A stretch of 64,000 bases of DNA from Halonotius sp046719765 (lineage in GTDB: Archaea > Halobacteriota > Halobacteria > Halobacteriales > Haloferacaceae). Shown here piece after piece: positions 8,583-16,549 of the stretch. The translations under genes were made by a program, and so were the position numbers. The notes beneath the pieces are model-generated. The model was given only the letters and a program-made list of their open reading frames with translations. It had not been told where the DNA came from and searched no databases. Location of the stretch: the NCBI RefSeq assembly GCF_046719765.1, contig NZ_JABEBY010000006.1, positions 1 to 64,000 of the forward strand, read 5' to 3'. Numbering within the stretch: position 1 is the first letter of the stretch; each line of letters opens with the position of its first letter.

Positions 8583-10373
8583 GTGAGTCAGCCGTCCACT
8601 ACGACGACCGATGCCGTACCAGCATACACCGAGGTCGACGTGTCCGTTCTCGTGATCGGGGCCGGCGCGGCCGGTGCCCGAGCGGCCATCGAACTGGCCG
8701 AACAGGGGATCGACGACACCCTCGTCCTTGGCAAGCGCGGCCACGGCGACGCCCACACGACGTGGGCCCGCGGTGGCATCAACGGCGCGCTCGGCACCCA
8801 CGACCCCGAGGACTCGTGGGCGATCCACGCCGCCGACACCCTCGACGAGGGCCACTTTGTCAACGACCCCACAAAGGTCGAAACCGTCACCAAGCAGATG
8901 CCCGACCGGCTGCGGGAACTCGACGACTGGGGGATGGCATACTCCCGAACCGAAAACGGCGAGATCGACCAACGCTACTTCGGTGCCCAGTCGTTCCGCC
9001 GAACCGCCTTCGCCGGCGATCACACCGGCGAGTCACTCCTGAACACGCTGATCGACCGCGCCCAAGAGCTGGAGATCCCCTACCGCGAGGACGTGATGAT
9101 CACGAAGCTCGTCAGCGACGGCGAGCAGGTCTACGGGGCGGTCGGCTTCGACATGGACAGCGGCGAGTTCATGCTGTTCAACGCCGGCAGCGTCGTGCTG
9201 GCCGCCGGCGGCTACGCGGCGATCTACAACCGCCACACCTCCCGGGACGACGAGAACAACGGCGACGGCCCGGCGTTGGCCTACGACGCCGGCGCGGAAC
9301 TGATGGATATGGAGTTCGTGCAGTTCCACCCCACCGGGATGGCTGTCGACGAGTCCGACCCCGAGTGGGCACCATGGAGCGGCCGGCTCGTCACCGAGGC
9401 GGTTCGCGGCGAGGGCGGGCGGCTGTTCAACAGCGAGGGCGAGCGGTTCATGGAGCGCTACTCGCCGGATCAGATGGAGCTCGACGCCCGCGATGTCGTC
9501 GCCCGCGCAATCGCCAAAGAGGTCGCCGAGGGTCGCGGCACCGACACCGGCGGCGTCTATCTCGATATCTCTCACCGCGATGCCGACTTCATCGCGGAGC
9601 GACTGCCGCGGATGTACGAGCGGTTCCAGAAACTCGGCGTCGATATGGCCGAGGAACCGGTCGAAGTCGCGCCTACCTCCCACTACGGGATGGGTGGCGT
9701 CGCTGTCGACGCCCACGGCGAAACCGCCGTCGACGGCCTGTTTGCCATCGGCGAGACGATGGCCGGCGTCCACGGTGCCAACCGCCTCGGCGGCAACTCG
9801 CTGGCCGAAACCGTCGCCTACGGCGTTGTCGCCGGCCAGCGGATCGCCGAGCGGATCGACGGGCCGGGGACTGTCCCCGACGACCTCCGCGAGACGGTCG
9901 TCGAACCGCAGTTTGCCGACCTCGCTGCGATGGCGAACACCGACGGCGAGTACGCTGTCACCGCCGTCTTCGAGGCGTTGCAGGAACTCATGTGGGAACA
10001 CGCCGGGCTCCTCCGCGAGGAGGGCCAACTGGACGCCGGACTCGACGAACTCGACGCCGTCCGACAGCAGGCCAGCGACATGACGACCGGATCGCTGACC
10101 AGCGAGTCCTTCGAGTTTGCTGTCGATATCGGCTTCATGCTGACTGCCGCCGAGGCCGTCCTTCGCGGCGCAAAGCAGCGCGCGGAATCACGCGGGGCGC
10201 ACTACCGGACGGATTCCCCCGACACCGATGACACGTGGCAGCGCAACATCTACTACCGGCAGGCCGATCTCGGCGGTATGACGACGCACACGGAGCCGGT
10301 CGAGACCCCGAGTGCGGCCGTCCAAGCGGCACTGGACGAAGGCTACGAACTCGATTACCACCAATTAGAGTAG
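8583..10373 (+). CDS. FAD-dependent succinate dehydrogenase/fumarate reductase-family flavoprotein (L-aspartate-oxidase-like)
   Basis: A 596-residue soluble flavoprotein with a GTG start. The N-terminal FAD dinucleotide fold is VLVIGAGAAGARAAIELAEQ. A flavin-linking-type segment HTTWARGGING, the active-site HPTG, the substrate loop RGEGGRLFNSEGERFM, the motif HYGMGG and the FAD-binding end GANRLGGNSLAE are all present. The C-terminal helical domain of SdhA/NadB proteins follows. The family oxidises succinate or aspartate, or reduces fumarate. No iron-sulfur or membrane-anchor subunit gene lies nearby and no nadA/nadC, so the substrate is open. It is flanked by tRNA-Phe and tRNA-Val. Confidence 0.75.
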   Translation: MSQPSTTTTDAVPAYTEVDVSVLVIGAGAAGARAAIELAEQGIDDTLVLGKRGHGDAHTTWARGGINGALGTHDPEDSWAIHAADTLDEGHFVNDPTKVETVTKQMPDRLRELDDWGMAYSRTENGEIDQRYFGAQSFRRTAFAGDHTGESLLNTLIDRAQELEIPYREDVMITKLVSDGEQVYGAVGFDMDSGEFMLFNAGSVVLAAGGYAAIYNRHTSRDDENNGDGPALAYDAGAELMDMEFVQFHPTGMAVDESDPEWAPWSGRLVTEAVRGEGGRLFNSEGERFMERYSPDQMELDARDVVARAIAKEVAEGRGTDTGGVYLDISHRDADFIAERLPRMYERFQKLGVDMAEEPVEVAPTSHYGMGGVAVDAHGETAVDGLFAIGETMAGVHGANRLGGNSLAETVAYGVVAGQRIAERIDGPGTVPDDLRETVVEPQFADLAAMANTDGEYAVTAVFEALQELMWEHAGLLREEGQLDAGLDELDAVRQQASDMTTGSLTSESFEFAVDIGFMLTAAEAVLRGAKQRAESRGAHYRTDSPDTDDTWQRNIYYRQADLGGMTTHTEPVETPSAAVQAALDEGYELDYHQLE

Positions 10374-10409
10374 CAACCCTGCTGCACACGCGTTCGTGCG
10401 GTATGAGAA

Positions 10410-10482
10410 TGGGCTCGGGCGGAGTTGAACCACCGATCTCAGCCTTGTAAAGGCCGCGTCATAACCACTAGACCACGAGCCC
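10410..10482 (-). tRNA. tRNA-Val (TAC)
   Basis: The reverse complement gives a 73-base cloverleaf. The acceptor GGGCTCG pairs with CGAGCCC, the anticodon stem is CGGCC/GGCCG with loop TTTACAA (anticodon TAC), the T loop is TTCAACT, and the discriminator is A. CCA is not encoded and there is no intron. Confidence 0.95.
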
Positions 10483-10566
10483 GCATTCGATGTCACCGCC
10501 CGCCTGTCAATAACGGTTTCCTTCCGCGTCGGAAGCCATATCCCCCGTTCAGCCCAATCGTGACCA

Positions 10567-11046
10567 ATGGCACGGCCCCGGACGTGGATCCTGGCACTCC
10601 TCGCGGTCACCGTCATCGTCGGCGGCGGAGCCCTCGCGGTCACCAGCGGCGTCTTCGCCGGCGACTACGAGTGGACGACCGTCACCGTCGTCGACGACGA
10701 CACCGACGCGGAACTCGCCACCGTCGACGCCCGAATCGCCGACACCTTCGACAAACGCTACACCGGCCTGAGCAACACCTCCTCGCTCGGCCCCAACGAG
10801 GGAATGTTGTTCATCCACAACAGCGAGGGCCGCCGCGGGTATGTCATGCGCGATATGGCCTTCCCGATCGATATCGTCTTCATCGACGCCGACGGCGAGA
10901 TCACGACGATCCACCACGCCGAGCCCGACGACAACCAGACCTTCCGCGGCACCGCGAAATACGTGCTCGAAGTCCCGTACAACTACACAACCGACAACGA
11001 CATCGCGGTCGGCGACCGGATCGAAATCCCCGCTGAATATCGATGA
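10567..11046 (+). CDS. DUF192 family protein, membrane-anchored
   Basis: 159 residues. One N-terminal hydrophobic helix (about 7-28) serves as signal anchor. The DUF192 domain follows, with conserved stretches KRYTGLSNTSSLGPNEGMLF and MRDMAFPIDIVFIDADG. The domain therefore probably faces outside the membrane. The molecular role of the family is not established. The first structured repeat copy begins 44 bases after its stop. Confidence 0.8.
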   Translation: MARPRTWILALLAVTVIVGGGALAVTSGVFAGDYEWTTVTVVDDDTDAELATVDARIADTFDKRYTGLSNTSSLGPNEGMLFIHNSEGRRGYVMRDMAFPIDIVFIDADGEITTIHHAEPDDNQTFRGTAKYVLEVPYNYTTDNDIAVGDRIEIPAEYR

Positions 11047-11090
11047 TATGAGTGTGTATTTGACGCGGAAATGAGAGAGTAGTAGGTGTA

Positions 11091-11284
11091 GAAAGCCCTC
11101 GGCACGGTCGACCGCCGAAAGACTCGCTTGCGCTCGTCTTTCGAGGTTCTGCTCGCTTCGCTCGCAGAACTCCCGCGGCTCGCTGCGCTCCTCGTCGTTC
11201 GCGCTGCTCACTCCTGCGGTGCTTACATCGCCGGGGTTCGTCGACCGTGCCTCGCCCTTTCAATCCGCCAGGATAGCGGTTGGT
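11091..11284 (+). repeat. Structured dispersed element, copy 1
   Basis: The element begins GAAAGCCCTC, and its core ends TCGCCCTTTC at 11261. A conserved 23-base tail ending TTGGT runs to 11284. The closing stem is GGCACGGTCGAC (11101-11112) with GTCGACCGTGCC (11240-11251), 12 perfect pairs, outside which the 5-bp GAAAG/CTTTC pairs across an internal loop. Inner hairpins are CGAAAGAC/GTCTTTCG (11116, 11136) and GTTCTGC/GCAGAAC (11146, 11164), the latter with loop TCGCTTCGCTC. It lies between two plus-strand genes. Copies 2 and 3 are at 14549 and 50739. Confidence 0.8.
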
Positions 11285-11368
11285 CGGCAGCCAACCCACC
11301 TACCTGCCTGTTTGTCGAACCTCTGGCCGAAGCCAACCCTCTTTGCGACAGCCACCCTACCAAACACA

Positions 11369-13300
11369 GTGAGTAGCGTCGAGCCAGCGGCTGAGGACGA
11401 CCCATTCGAGGAGCAACGCCAACGGGTTGACGACCCCATGCGCCGGCTGGTCGGCGAGTACGGCCGACCCTACTGGCTGTCGGTCACCCTCGGCGTGCTC
11501 GCCAGTCTCGCCGCGCGCCTGTTGGATCTGCTACCGGTGATCCTGCTCGGCGTCGCCATCGACAGCCTGTTTCAGGGTATCGAACCCTTTTCGCTCCCAT
11601 TGGTGCCACAAGCGTGGCTGCCGACCGAGCCGGTCGATCAGTTCACCCTCGTCATCGTCCTGATCACGGTCTCGTTCGTCGTCGGCGCGGGCTTTCACTG
11701 GCTTCGCAACTGGGGCTTCAACTCCTTCGCCCAGGACATCCAACACGACGTGCGAACCGATACCTACGACACGATGCAGCGGCTCGATATGGGCTTTTTC
11801 GCCGACAAACAGACCGGCGAGCTGATGTCGATCCTCTCGAACGACGTGAACCAGCTGGAGCGATTTCTCAACGACGGCCTCAACTCCGCCTTCCGGCTGG
11901 CTGTCATGGTCGTCGCCATCGCCGCGTATCTCGTCTATCTCAACCCCCAGCTCGCGGTCGTCGCGCTCTCGCCGGTCCCGCTGATCGCGGTCTTCACCTA
12001 CATCTTCGTCAAGACAATCCAGCCGAAGTACGCCGCCGTCCGCTCCAGCGTCGGCGATGTGAACTCCCGACTCGAAAACAACCTCGGCGGCATCCAGGTC
12101 ATCAAATCCTCCAACACCGAGGAGTTCGAATCCGGCCGCGTCGACGACGTGTCGCGGGACTACTACGAGACAAACTGGGGAGCGATCACGATCCGGATTC
12201 GCTTCTTCCCCGGGCTCCAGCTGATCTCGGGCGCAGGGTTCATCCTCACCTTCCTCGTCGGCGGGCTGTGGGTTTTCTCGGGGTCGGGGCCGGGCCCGTT
12301 CACCGGCACCCTCTCGACCGGCGAGTTCGTCGTCTTCATCCTCTTTACCCAGCAGCTCGTCTGGCCGATGGCCCAATTTGGACAAATTATCAACATGTAC
12401 CAGCGGGCGGAGGCCTCCGCCGAGCGGATCTTCGGGTTGATGGACGAAACCGAGTCGCTGGAAGACGACAGCGGCACCGACGACCTCGCTGTCGACGAGG
12501 GCCGCGTCGAGTACGACGACGTGAGCTTCAGCTACGACGAGGAGAACCCGGTACTGGCGGATCTCGATTTCACCGTCGAGGGCGGCGACACGCTCGCACT
12601 CGTCGGCCCGACGGGAGCCGGCAAATCGACCGTGCTCAAGCTCCTCCTGCGGCTCTACGATCCTGACACCGGAACCATCCGGGTTGACGGCCAGGACATC
12701 GCCGCCGTCGACCGCCGCTCACTCCGCCAGGCCATCGGCTACGTCGGTCAGGAGCCCTACCTCTTCTACGGGACGATTCGGGACAACATCGCCTACGGCA
12801 GCTTCGACGCCAGCGACGCCGACATCCGCGCGGCCGCCGAGGCCGCGGAGGCCCACGACTTCATCCAGAACCTCCCCGACGGCTACGAGACGATGGTCGG
12901 CGAGCGCGGCGTCAAGCTTTCGGGCGGCCAACGCCAGCGGATCGCCATCGCGCGGGCGATCCTCGAAGACCCCGCGATCCTCGTCCTCGACGAGGCGACC
13001 AGCGATGTCGACACTGAGACGGAGATGCTGATCCAGCGCAGTCTCGACGAACTGACGACCGACCGGACGACGTTCGCCATCGCCCACCGGCTGTCGACGA
13101 TCAAGGATGCCGACCGGATCGTCGTCCTCGAAGACGGCCGGATCGTCGAGCGCGGCACCCACGATGAGCTGCTCGACGCCGAAGGGCTCTATGCTCACCT
13201 CTGGGGGGTGCAGGCCGGCGAGATCGACTCGCTGCCACAGGCGTTTATCGATCGTGCGAGCCGCCGACAGGCCCGCACCGAGACCGCCGAAGACGACTGA
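11369..13300 (+). CDS. ABC exporter, fused permease and ATPase (MsbA/multidrug type)
   Basis: A 643-residue half-transporter expected to act as a dimer. Six transmembrane helices occupy about residues 30-340. The nucleotide-binding domain has Walker A GPTGAGKST, Q-loop YVGQEPYLFYG, signature LSGGQRQR, Walker B ILVLDEATSDVD and H-loop AIAHRLSTI. The GTG at 11369 is chosen because the longer frame runs back through repeat copy 1, and SSVEPAAEDDPFEEQRQ is a normal acidic haloarchaeal N-terminus. The substrate is unknown (lipid or drug by family). Confidence 0.88.
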   Translation: MSSVEPAAEDDPFEEQRQRVDDPMRRLVGEYGRPYWLSVTLGVLASLAARLLDLLPVILLGVAIDSLFQGIEPFSLPLVPQAWLPTEPVDQFTLVIVLITVSFVVGAGFHWLRNWGFNSFAQDIQHDVRTDTYDTMQRLDMGFFADKQTGELMSILSNDVNQLERFLNDGLNSAFRLAVMVVAIAAYLVYLNPQLAVVALSPVPLIAVFTYIFVKTIQPKYAAVRSSVGDVNSRLENNLGGIQVIKSSNTEEFESGRVDDVSRDYYETNWGAITIRIRFFPGLQLISGAGFILTFLVGGLWVFSGSGPGPFTGTLSTGEFVVFILFTQQLVWPMAQFGQIINMYQRAEASAERIFGLMDETESLEDDSGTDDLAVDEGRVEYDDVSFSYDEENPVLADLDFTVEGGDTLALVGPTGAGKSTVLKLLLRLYDPDTGTIRVDGQDIAAVDRRSLRQAIGYVGQEPYLFYGTIRDNIAYGSFDASDADIRAAAEAAEAHDFIQNLPDGYETMVGERGVKLSGGQRQRIAIARAILEDPAILVLDEATSDVDTETEMLIQRSLDELTTDRTTFAIAHRLSTIKDADRIVVLEDGRIVERGTHDELLDAEGLYAHLWGVQAGEIDSLPQAFIDRASRRQARTETAEDD

Positions 13301-13396
13301 TCGATCACCGCTCGGGTAGCCGGTCACGTGACGCCTCTTTGGTGATCGCTACCCGCAGTCGGTGGTGGTTTCATCGTCCACGCATAGATCGAGCTG

Positions 13397-13771
13397 ATGG
13401 CGGATACACAGGCTATCGGTACCGGTATCGGAGCCGTCGGTATCCTCGTTGTTTTCGGATCAGCCGGCTACGCATGGCTCACCGGTATCACGGTTGGCCC
13501 CTATGGGTCGCTCCCGGCAGCTACAGCCCTGCTCGGGCTCTCTACCGTTGGATATCTTCTCGCTGTGCTGGCCAACTATAATGGAATCGACGGTGTTCGA
13601 CCAACACTGGCACGAACCGGGTCGATCAGCTGTCTCGGTGCGGGTATCGTGTTGTTGAATCCGCTCACCGGTACGCCACTCCCGGTTGCCGAACTCGGCG
13701 TTATCGGCGCGGTTCTGCTGGCGGCCGGCGGTCTCGTGTTGCTCGGCTCATCGGTGCTGACAGCGGGATAG
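13397..13771 (+). CDS. Small integral membrane protein, four predicted helices
   Basis: 124 residues, almost wholly hydrophobic, with helices at about 6-29, 35-58, 72-88 and 96-120 separated by short loops (NYNGIDGVRPTLARTG in the middle). No family is recognised. It is followed 46 bases later by the zinc-ribbon gene on the same strand. Confidence 0.6.
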   Translation: MADTQAIGTGIGAVGILVVFGSAGYAWLTGITVGPYGSLPAATALLGLSTVGYLLAVLANYNGIDGVRPTLARTGSISCLGAGIVLLNPLTGTPLPVAELGVIGAVLLAAGGLVLLGSSVLTAG

Positions 13772-13817
13772 CCGCGTGTCACACGGCTTTTACCCACAGC
13801 CCCGGAACAAACGCCTA

Positions 13818-14477
13818 ATGAGTGATCTCGACGCCGGCGACACCGTGGCCCTCACCTGCCCGGCCTGTTCGCCCCACGACGACACCGTCCATGAGGTACT
13901 GAAACCTGGTGGCACCGCGACCGTCCGCTGTAACGACTGCGAGCACGTCCACAAGGAGACGATCGAATCGACGACGACAGTCGAGAAACGCGTGATCGTT
14001 TCTCAGGGCGGCGAATCGATCAGCACCCACATCGATGTCGACCCTGAGGAGCAGGTCGCCGTCGGCGACGAGTTCATCGTCGACACCCCCGAGGCGATCT
14101 TCCAGGCGCGGGTGACCAGTCTCGAACCCGCCGACGGCGACGCCCGCCCGGAAAGTGCGGTCGCAGACGATCTCGAAGCGATCTGGACACGAGCGATCGA
14201 CAATGTCAGCGTCAACGTGACACTCCATCCAAACGACGGCTCACGCGACGACAGCCGAAGCCTCACGATCAACGTCCCCGGCGACTACGAACTGTCCGTC
14301 GGCGCGACCGAATCCTTCGGCGACGACGAGTTCACGATCACCGGGCTGTTGGTTCGGGATGACGCCGAGGGCTACCGATTTGATCAGTTCGATGAGGACG
14401 GCGATATGGTCTACGCGAAGGACTGCAAGCGTGTCTACGGCGTCGACGAGCAGACGACCGCGTGGTCGGCGTGGTAA
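13818..14477 (+). CDS. HVO_0476-type zinc-ribbon protein
   Basis: 219 acidic residues. An N-terminal zinc ribbon holds two Cys pairs, CPAC (about 14-17) and CNDC (about 38-41). A beta-rich domain follows (GGESISTHIDVDPEEQVAVG and FIVDTPEAIFQARVTSLEP). The ATG at 13818 places the zinc ribbon at the N-terminus as in relatives. An in-frame ATG at 13776 would add 14 unlikely residues. The family is widespread in haloarchaea with no assigned biochemical role, and nucleic-acid or protein binding is only an inference. Confidence 0.75.
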   Translation: MSDLDAGDTVALTCPACSPHDDTVHEVLKPGGTATVRCNDCEHVHKETIESTTTVEKRVIVSQGGESISTHIDVDPEEQVAVGDEFIVDTPEAIFQARVTSLEPADGDARPESAVADDLEAIWTRAIDNVSVNVTLHPNDGSRDDSRSLTINVPGDYELSVGATESFGDDEFTITGLLVRDDAEGYRFDQFDEDGDMVYAKDCKRVYGVDEQTTAWSAW

Positions 14478-14548
14478 GATAGCGTCCACGACTACTTTGT
14501 CGACACTGCTGTTTCTACTGGAAACTGCACTACGATTGCTGACGGCAA

Positions 14549-14736
14549 GAAAGCCCTCGACGCTATCGACCACCGAAAGACTCGCTTGCGCTCGTCTTTC
14601 GAGGTTCTGCTCGCTTCGCTCGCAGAACTCCCGCGGCTCGCTGCGCTCCTCGTTCGCTCCGCTCACTGCGGTGCTTGCCTCGCCGGGGTTCGTCGATAGC
14701 GTCTCGCCCTTTCATTCCACCAGGGCACCGATTGGT
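14549..14736 (+). repeat. Structured dispersed element, copy 2
   Basis: Same architecture and orientation as copy 1, beginning GAAAGCCCTC, with the core ending GCCCTTTC at 14713 and a 23-base tail to 14736. The closing stem reads GACGCTATCGAC with GTCGATAGCGTC, again 12 perfect pairs, although four positions on each arm differ from copy 1. The GTTCTGC/GCAGAAC hairpin with loop TCGCTTCGCTC (14611-14621) is retained. It fills most of the 316-base gap between a plus-strand zinc-ribbon gene and pcm. Confidence 0.8.
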
Positions 14737-14793
14737 TGAGATCATGACGCAATCGGGCGTAACGGCTACATATGCTGTGCGCCAATTTCTCCC

Positions 14794-15417
14794 ATGGAAA
14801 TGGCGACAGCCCGCGACCGGCTGGTCGACAGCCTCGTCGCCAACGACATCATCACGAAATCGAGTACCGCCGAGGCGATGCGGGCGGTGCCGCGCCACGA
14901 GTTCGTCGGCGCTGACCAACAGGAGCAGGCCTACCAGGATCGCCCGCTGCCGATCGGCAACGACCAGACGATCAGCGCGCCGCATATGGTCGGCCAAATG
15001 GTCGACCTGCTTGATGTCGAACCCGGGGATCGCGTCCTTGAGATCGGCACCGGCTGTGGCTACCACGCAGCGGTCACCAGCGAGATCGTCGGCGACGGCA
15101 ACGTCTTCAGCGTCGAGTACGACCGCGAACTCGGCGAGGCGGCCCGCCAGCGACTCGCCGACCTCGGCTACGACGTGGCTGTCCGCATCGGAGACGGCCG
15201 GGAGGGGTGGCCCGAAGAAGCTCCGTTCGACGCCAGCTACCTCACCTGTGCGGCCGCCGAGCCGCCGTCAGCGGTGCTCGAACAGACAGCGACCGACGGC
15301 GTCGTTGTCGGCCCGTTCGGTTCAGGGCAACAGGAGCTCAAACGGCTTGTCCCACAGCCTGATGGGAGCTACGACGCCGAAACCATCGCACCGGTGCGGT
15401 TCGTCACGATGCGGTGA
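14794..15417 (+). CDS. pcm: Protein-L-isoaspartate O-methyltransferase
   Basis: A 207-residue cytosolic SAM-dependent enzyme that repairs isoaspartyl residues in aged proteins. The family substrate loop PLPIGNDQTISAPHMVGQM is complete, the SAM motif I is VLEIGTGCGYHAAV, and motif II is near NVFSVEYDREL. The length is normal. The next gene is a divergent paralog 39 bases downstream. Confidence 0.9.
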   Translation: MEMATARDRLVDSLVANDIITKSSTAEAMRAVPRHEFVGADQQEQAYQDRPLPIGNDQTISAPHMVGQMVDLLDVEPGDRVLEIGTGCGYHAAVTSEIVGDGNVFSVEYDRELGEAARQRLADLGYDVAVRIGDGREGWPEEAPFDASYLTCAAAEPPSAVLEQTATDGVVVGPFGSGQQELKRLVPQPDGSYDAETIAPVRFVTMR

Positions 15418-15456
15418 CGCGGTGGGGTTAAGCCGATCCCGCCCCCAGTTCCGACA

Positions 15457-16209
15457 ATGGATCACGAAACGCTCCGGGCCGATATGGTCGATGGGTTGGA
15501 ACACGCCCTTGAGCGACCGCTCGGAGCCGCGGTGCTGGATGCCCTCGGAACCGTCCCGCGCCACGAGTTCGTCGACGACGCCTACGAGCCCGGCAGTGAC
15601 GAGGTTGCCGGCTCCCGCGTGCTCGGTCTCCGGACGGTCGCCCGCATGATCGCCGCGCTTGAAGCCGGCGAAGGCGACGACACGCTCGTCGTCGGCGCGG
15701 GTGTCGGCTACACGGCGGCGGTGCTGGCCGAGATTGTCGGCGGTCGCCATGTCCACGCGATCGATATCGACCGCCGGCTCGTCCATATCGCCCGCGACAA
15801 TCTCGGCGCGGCGGGCTACGACGCAGTGTTGGTTGACTGCCGCGATGGGGCTCGTGGCTACCCTGAATACGCGCCATTCGACCGCGTCTTGATCGAGAGT
15901 GCGGTACACGACGTGCCGCGGGCGATCCGTGAGCAGCTCGCCGACGGGGGCCGGATTGTCTTTCCACGCGGGACGACCGACCAGACACTTGTCGCTGTTG
16001 AGTCCGCAGGCGACAGCGGCCTCGACGTTGTTGGTGAGTTCGGCCCTGTTGGGTTCCGGCCAATGCTGGTCGACGGCGAGCAGCCCAGCGGCCACGAGCG
16101 CAACCGCACCCGCCGGGAGGACGCCGAGTTCGACTCGCAGGGTTACTTCGCCAAAACAGGCTGGGAGTACGAGTGGCTCGATTGGGATGATCGGCTCGAC
16201 TCGCGGTAG
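15457..16209 (+). CDS. Divergent protein-L-isoaspartate O-methyltransferase-like protein
   Basis: A 250-residue tandem paralog of the preceding pcm. The N-terminal helices (LGAAVLDALGTVPRHEFVDD) and the SAM motif (TLVVGAGVGYTAAVLAEIV) are kept. The substrate-binding TISxPHM loop is replaced by AGSRVLGLRTVARMIAAL, and there is an extra tail ending in a YEWLDWDDR run. It probably binds SAM but may not repair isoaspartate. GTTAAGC about 27 bases before the ATG suggests its own leaderless promoter. Confidence 0.78.
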   Translation: MDHETLRADMVDGLEHALERPLGAAVLDALGTVPRHEFVDDAYEPGSDEVAGSRVLGLRTVARMIAALEAGEGDDTLVVGAGVGYTAAVLAEIVGGRHVHAIDIDRRLVHIARDNLGAAGYDAVLVDCRDGARGYPEYAPFDRVLIESAVHDVPRAIREQLADGGRIVFPRGTTDQTLVAVESAGDSGLDVVGEFGPVGFRPMLVDGEQPSGHERNRTRREDAEFDSQGYFAKTGWEYEWLDWDDRLDSR

Positions 16210-16265
16210 CCGACTCCGGCACTCCCAAGCGATACACTCAGGGCCATTGCGGCCAAACACTCTCT

Positions 16266-16529
16266 GTGGCCCGATCAGAGTCTTCCGCGGACGACCCCGA
16301 TGAGGACACCTTCGCAGCCCTGACGCTCAAAGAGCGGATCGCCGTCGCCACCGCCCAAGATCCCTCGAAGGCGATCGTTGTCATCCTCCTGGGGCTGTTT
16401 GCGCTCACGTTCCTCGTCGCGCTGTCGTTGGTATTCCCGGTTGTTGCCGGACTCTTCCTTCTTGGGACGCTGCTACTTGTCGCCGTCGCCGTCGGGGGTT
16501 ACGTTGTGCTCACCCGCCTTGGCGGCTAA
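16266..16529 (+). CDS. Small two-helix membrane protein
   Basis: 87 residues with a GTG start. A charged N-terminus (SADDPDEDTFAALTLKERIA) is followed by two transmembrane helices at about 36-58 and 61-83. No family is recognised. It is convergent with the transducer gene, with a 20-base gap. Confidence 0.6.
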   Translation: MARSESSADDPDEDTFAALTLKERIAVATAQDPSKAIVVILLGLFALTFLVALSLVFPVVAGLFLLGTLLLVAVAVGGYVVLTRLGG

Positions 16530-16549
16530 GTCCGCCGCTCCCTCCACGG

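Noticed and set aside
8435..10231. 598-codon plus frame overlapping the flavoprotein gene
   Set aside because: Arg-rich translation in another frame. The 8583-10373 frame carries all FAD and active-site motifs.
10567..11046. Second copy of a periplasmic substrate-binding protein
   Set aside because: A signal anchor is present, but the conserved core matches DUF192 and there is no lipobox or transporter next to it.
10901..11299. Similar minus-strand peptides encoded in all three structured-element copies
   Set aside because: The shared frame (for example RAAGVLRAKRAEPRK) follows from sequence similarity. The variation between copies tracks base pairing rather than codon position, and there is no consistent start.
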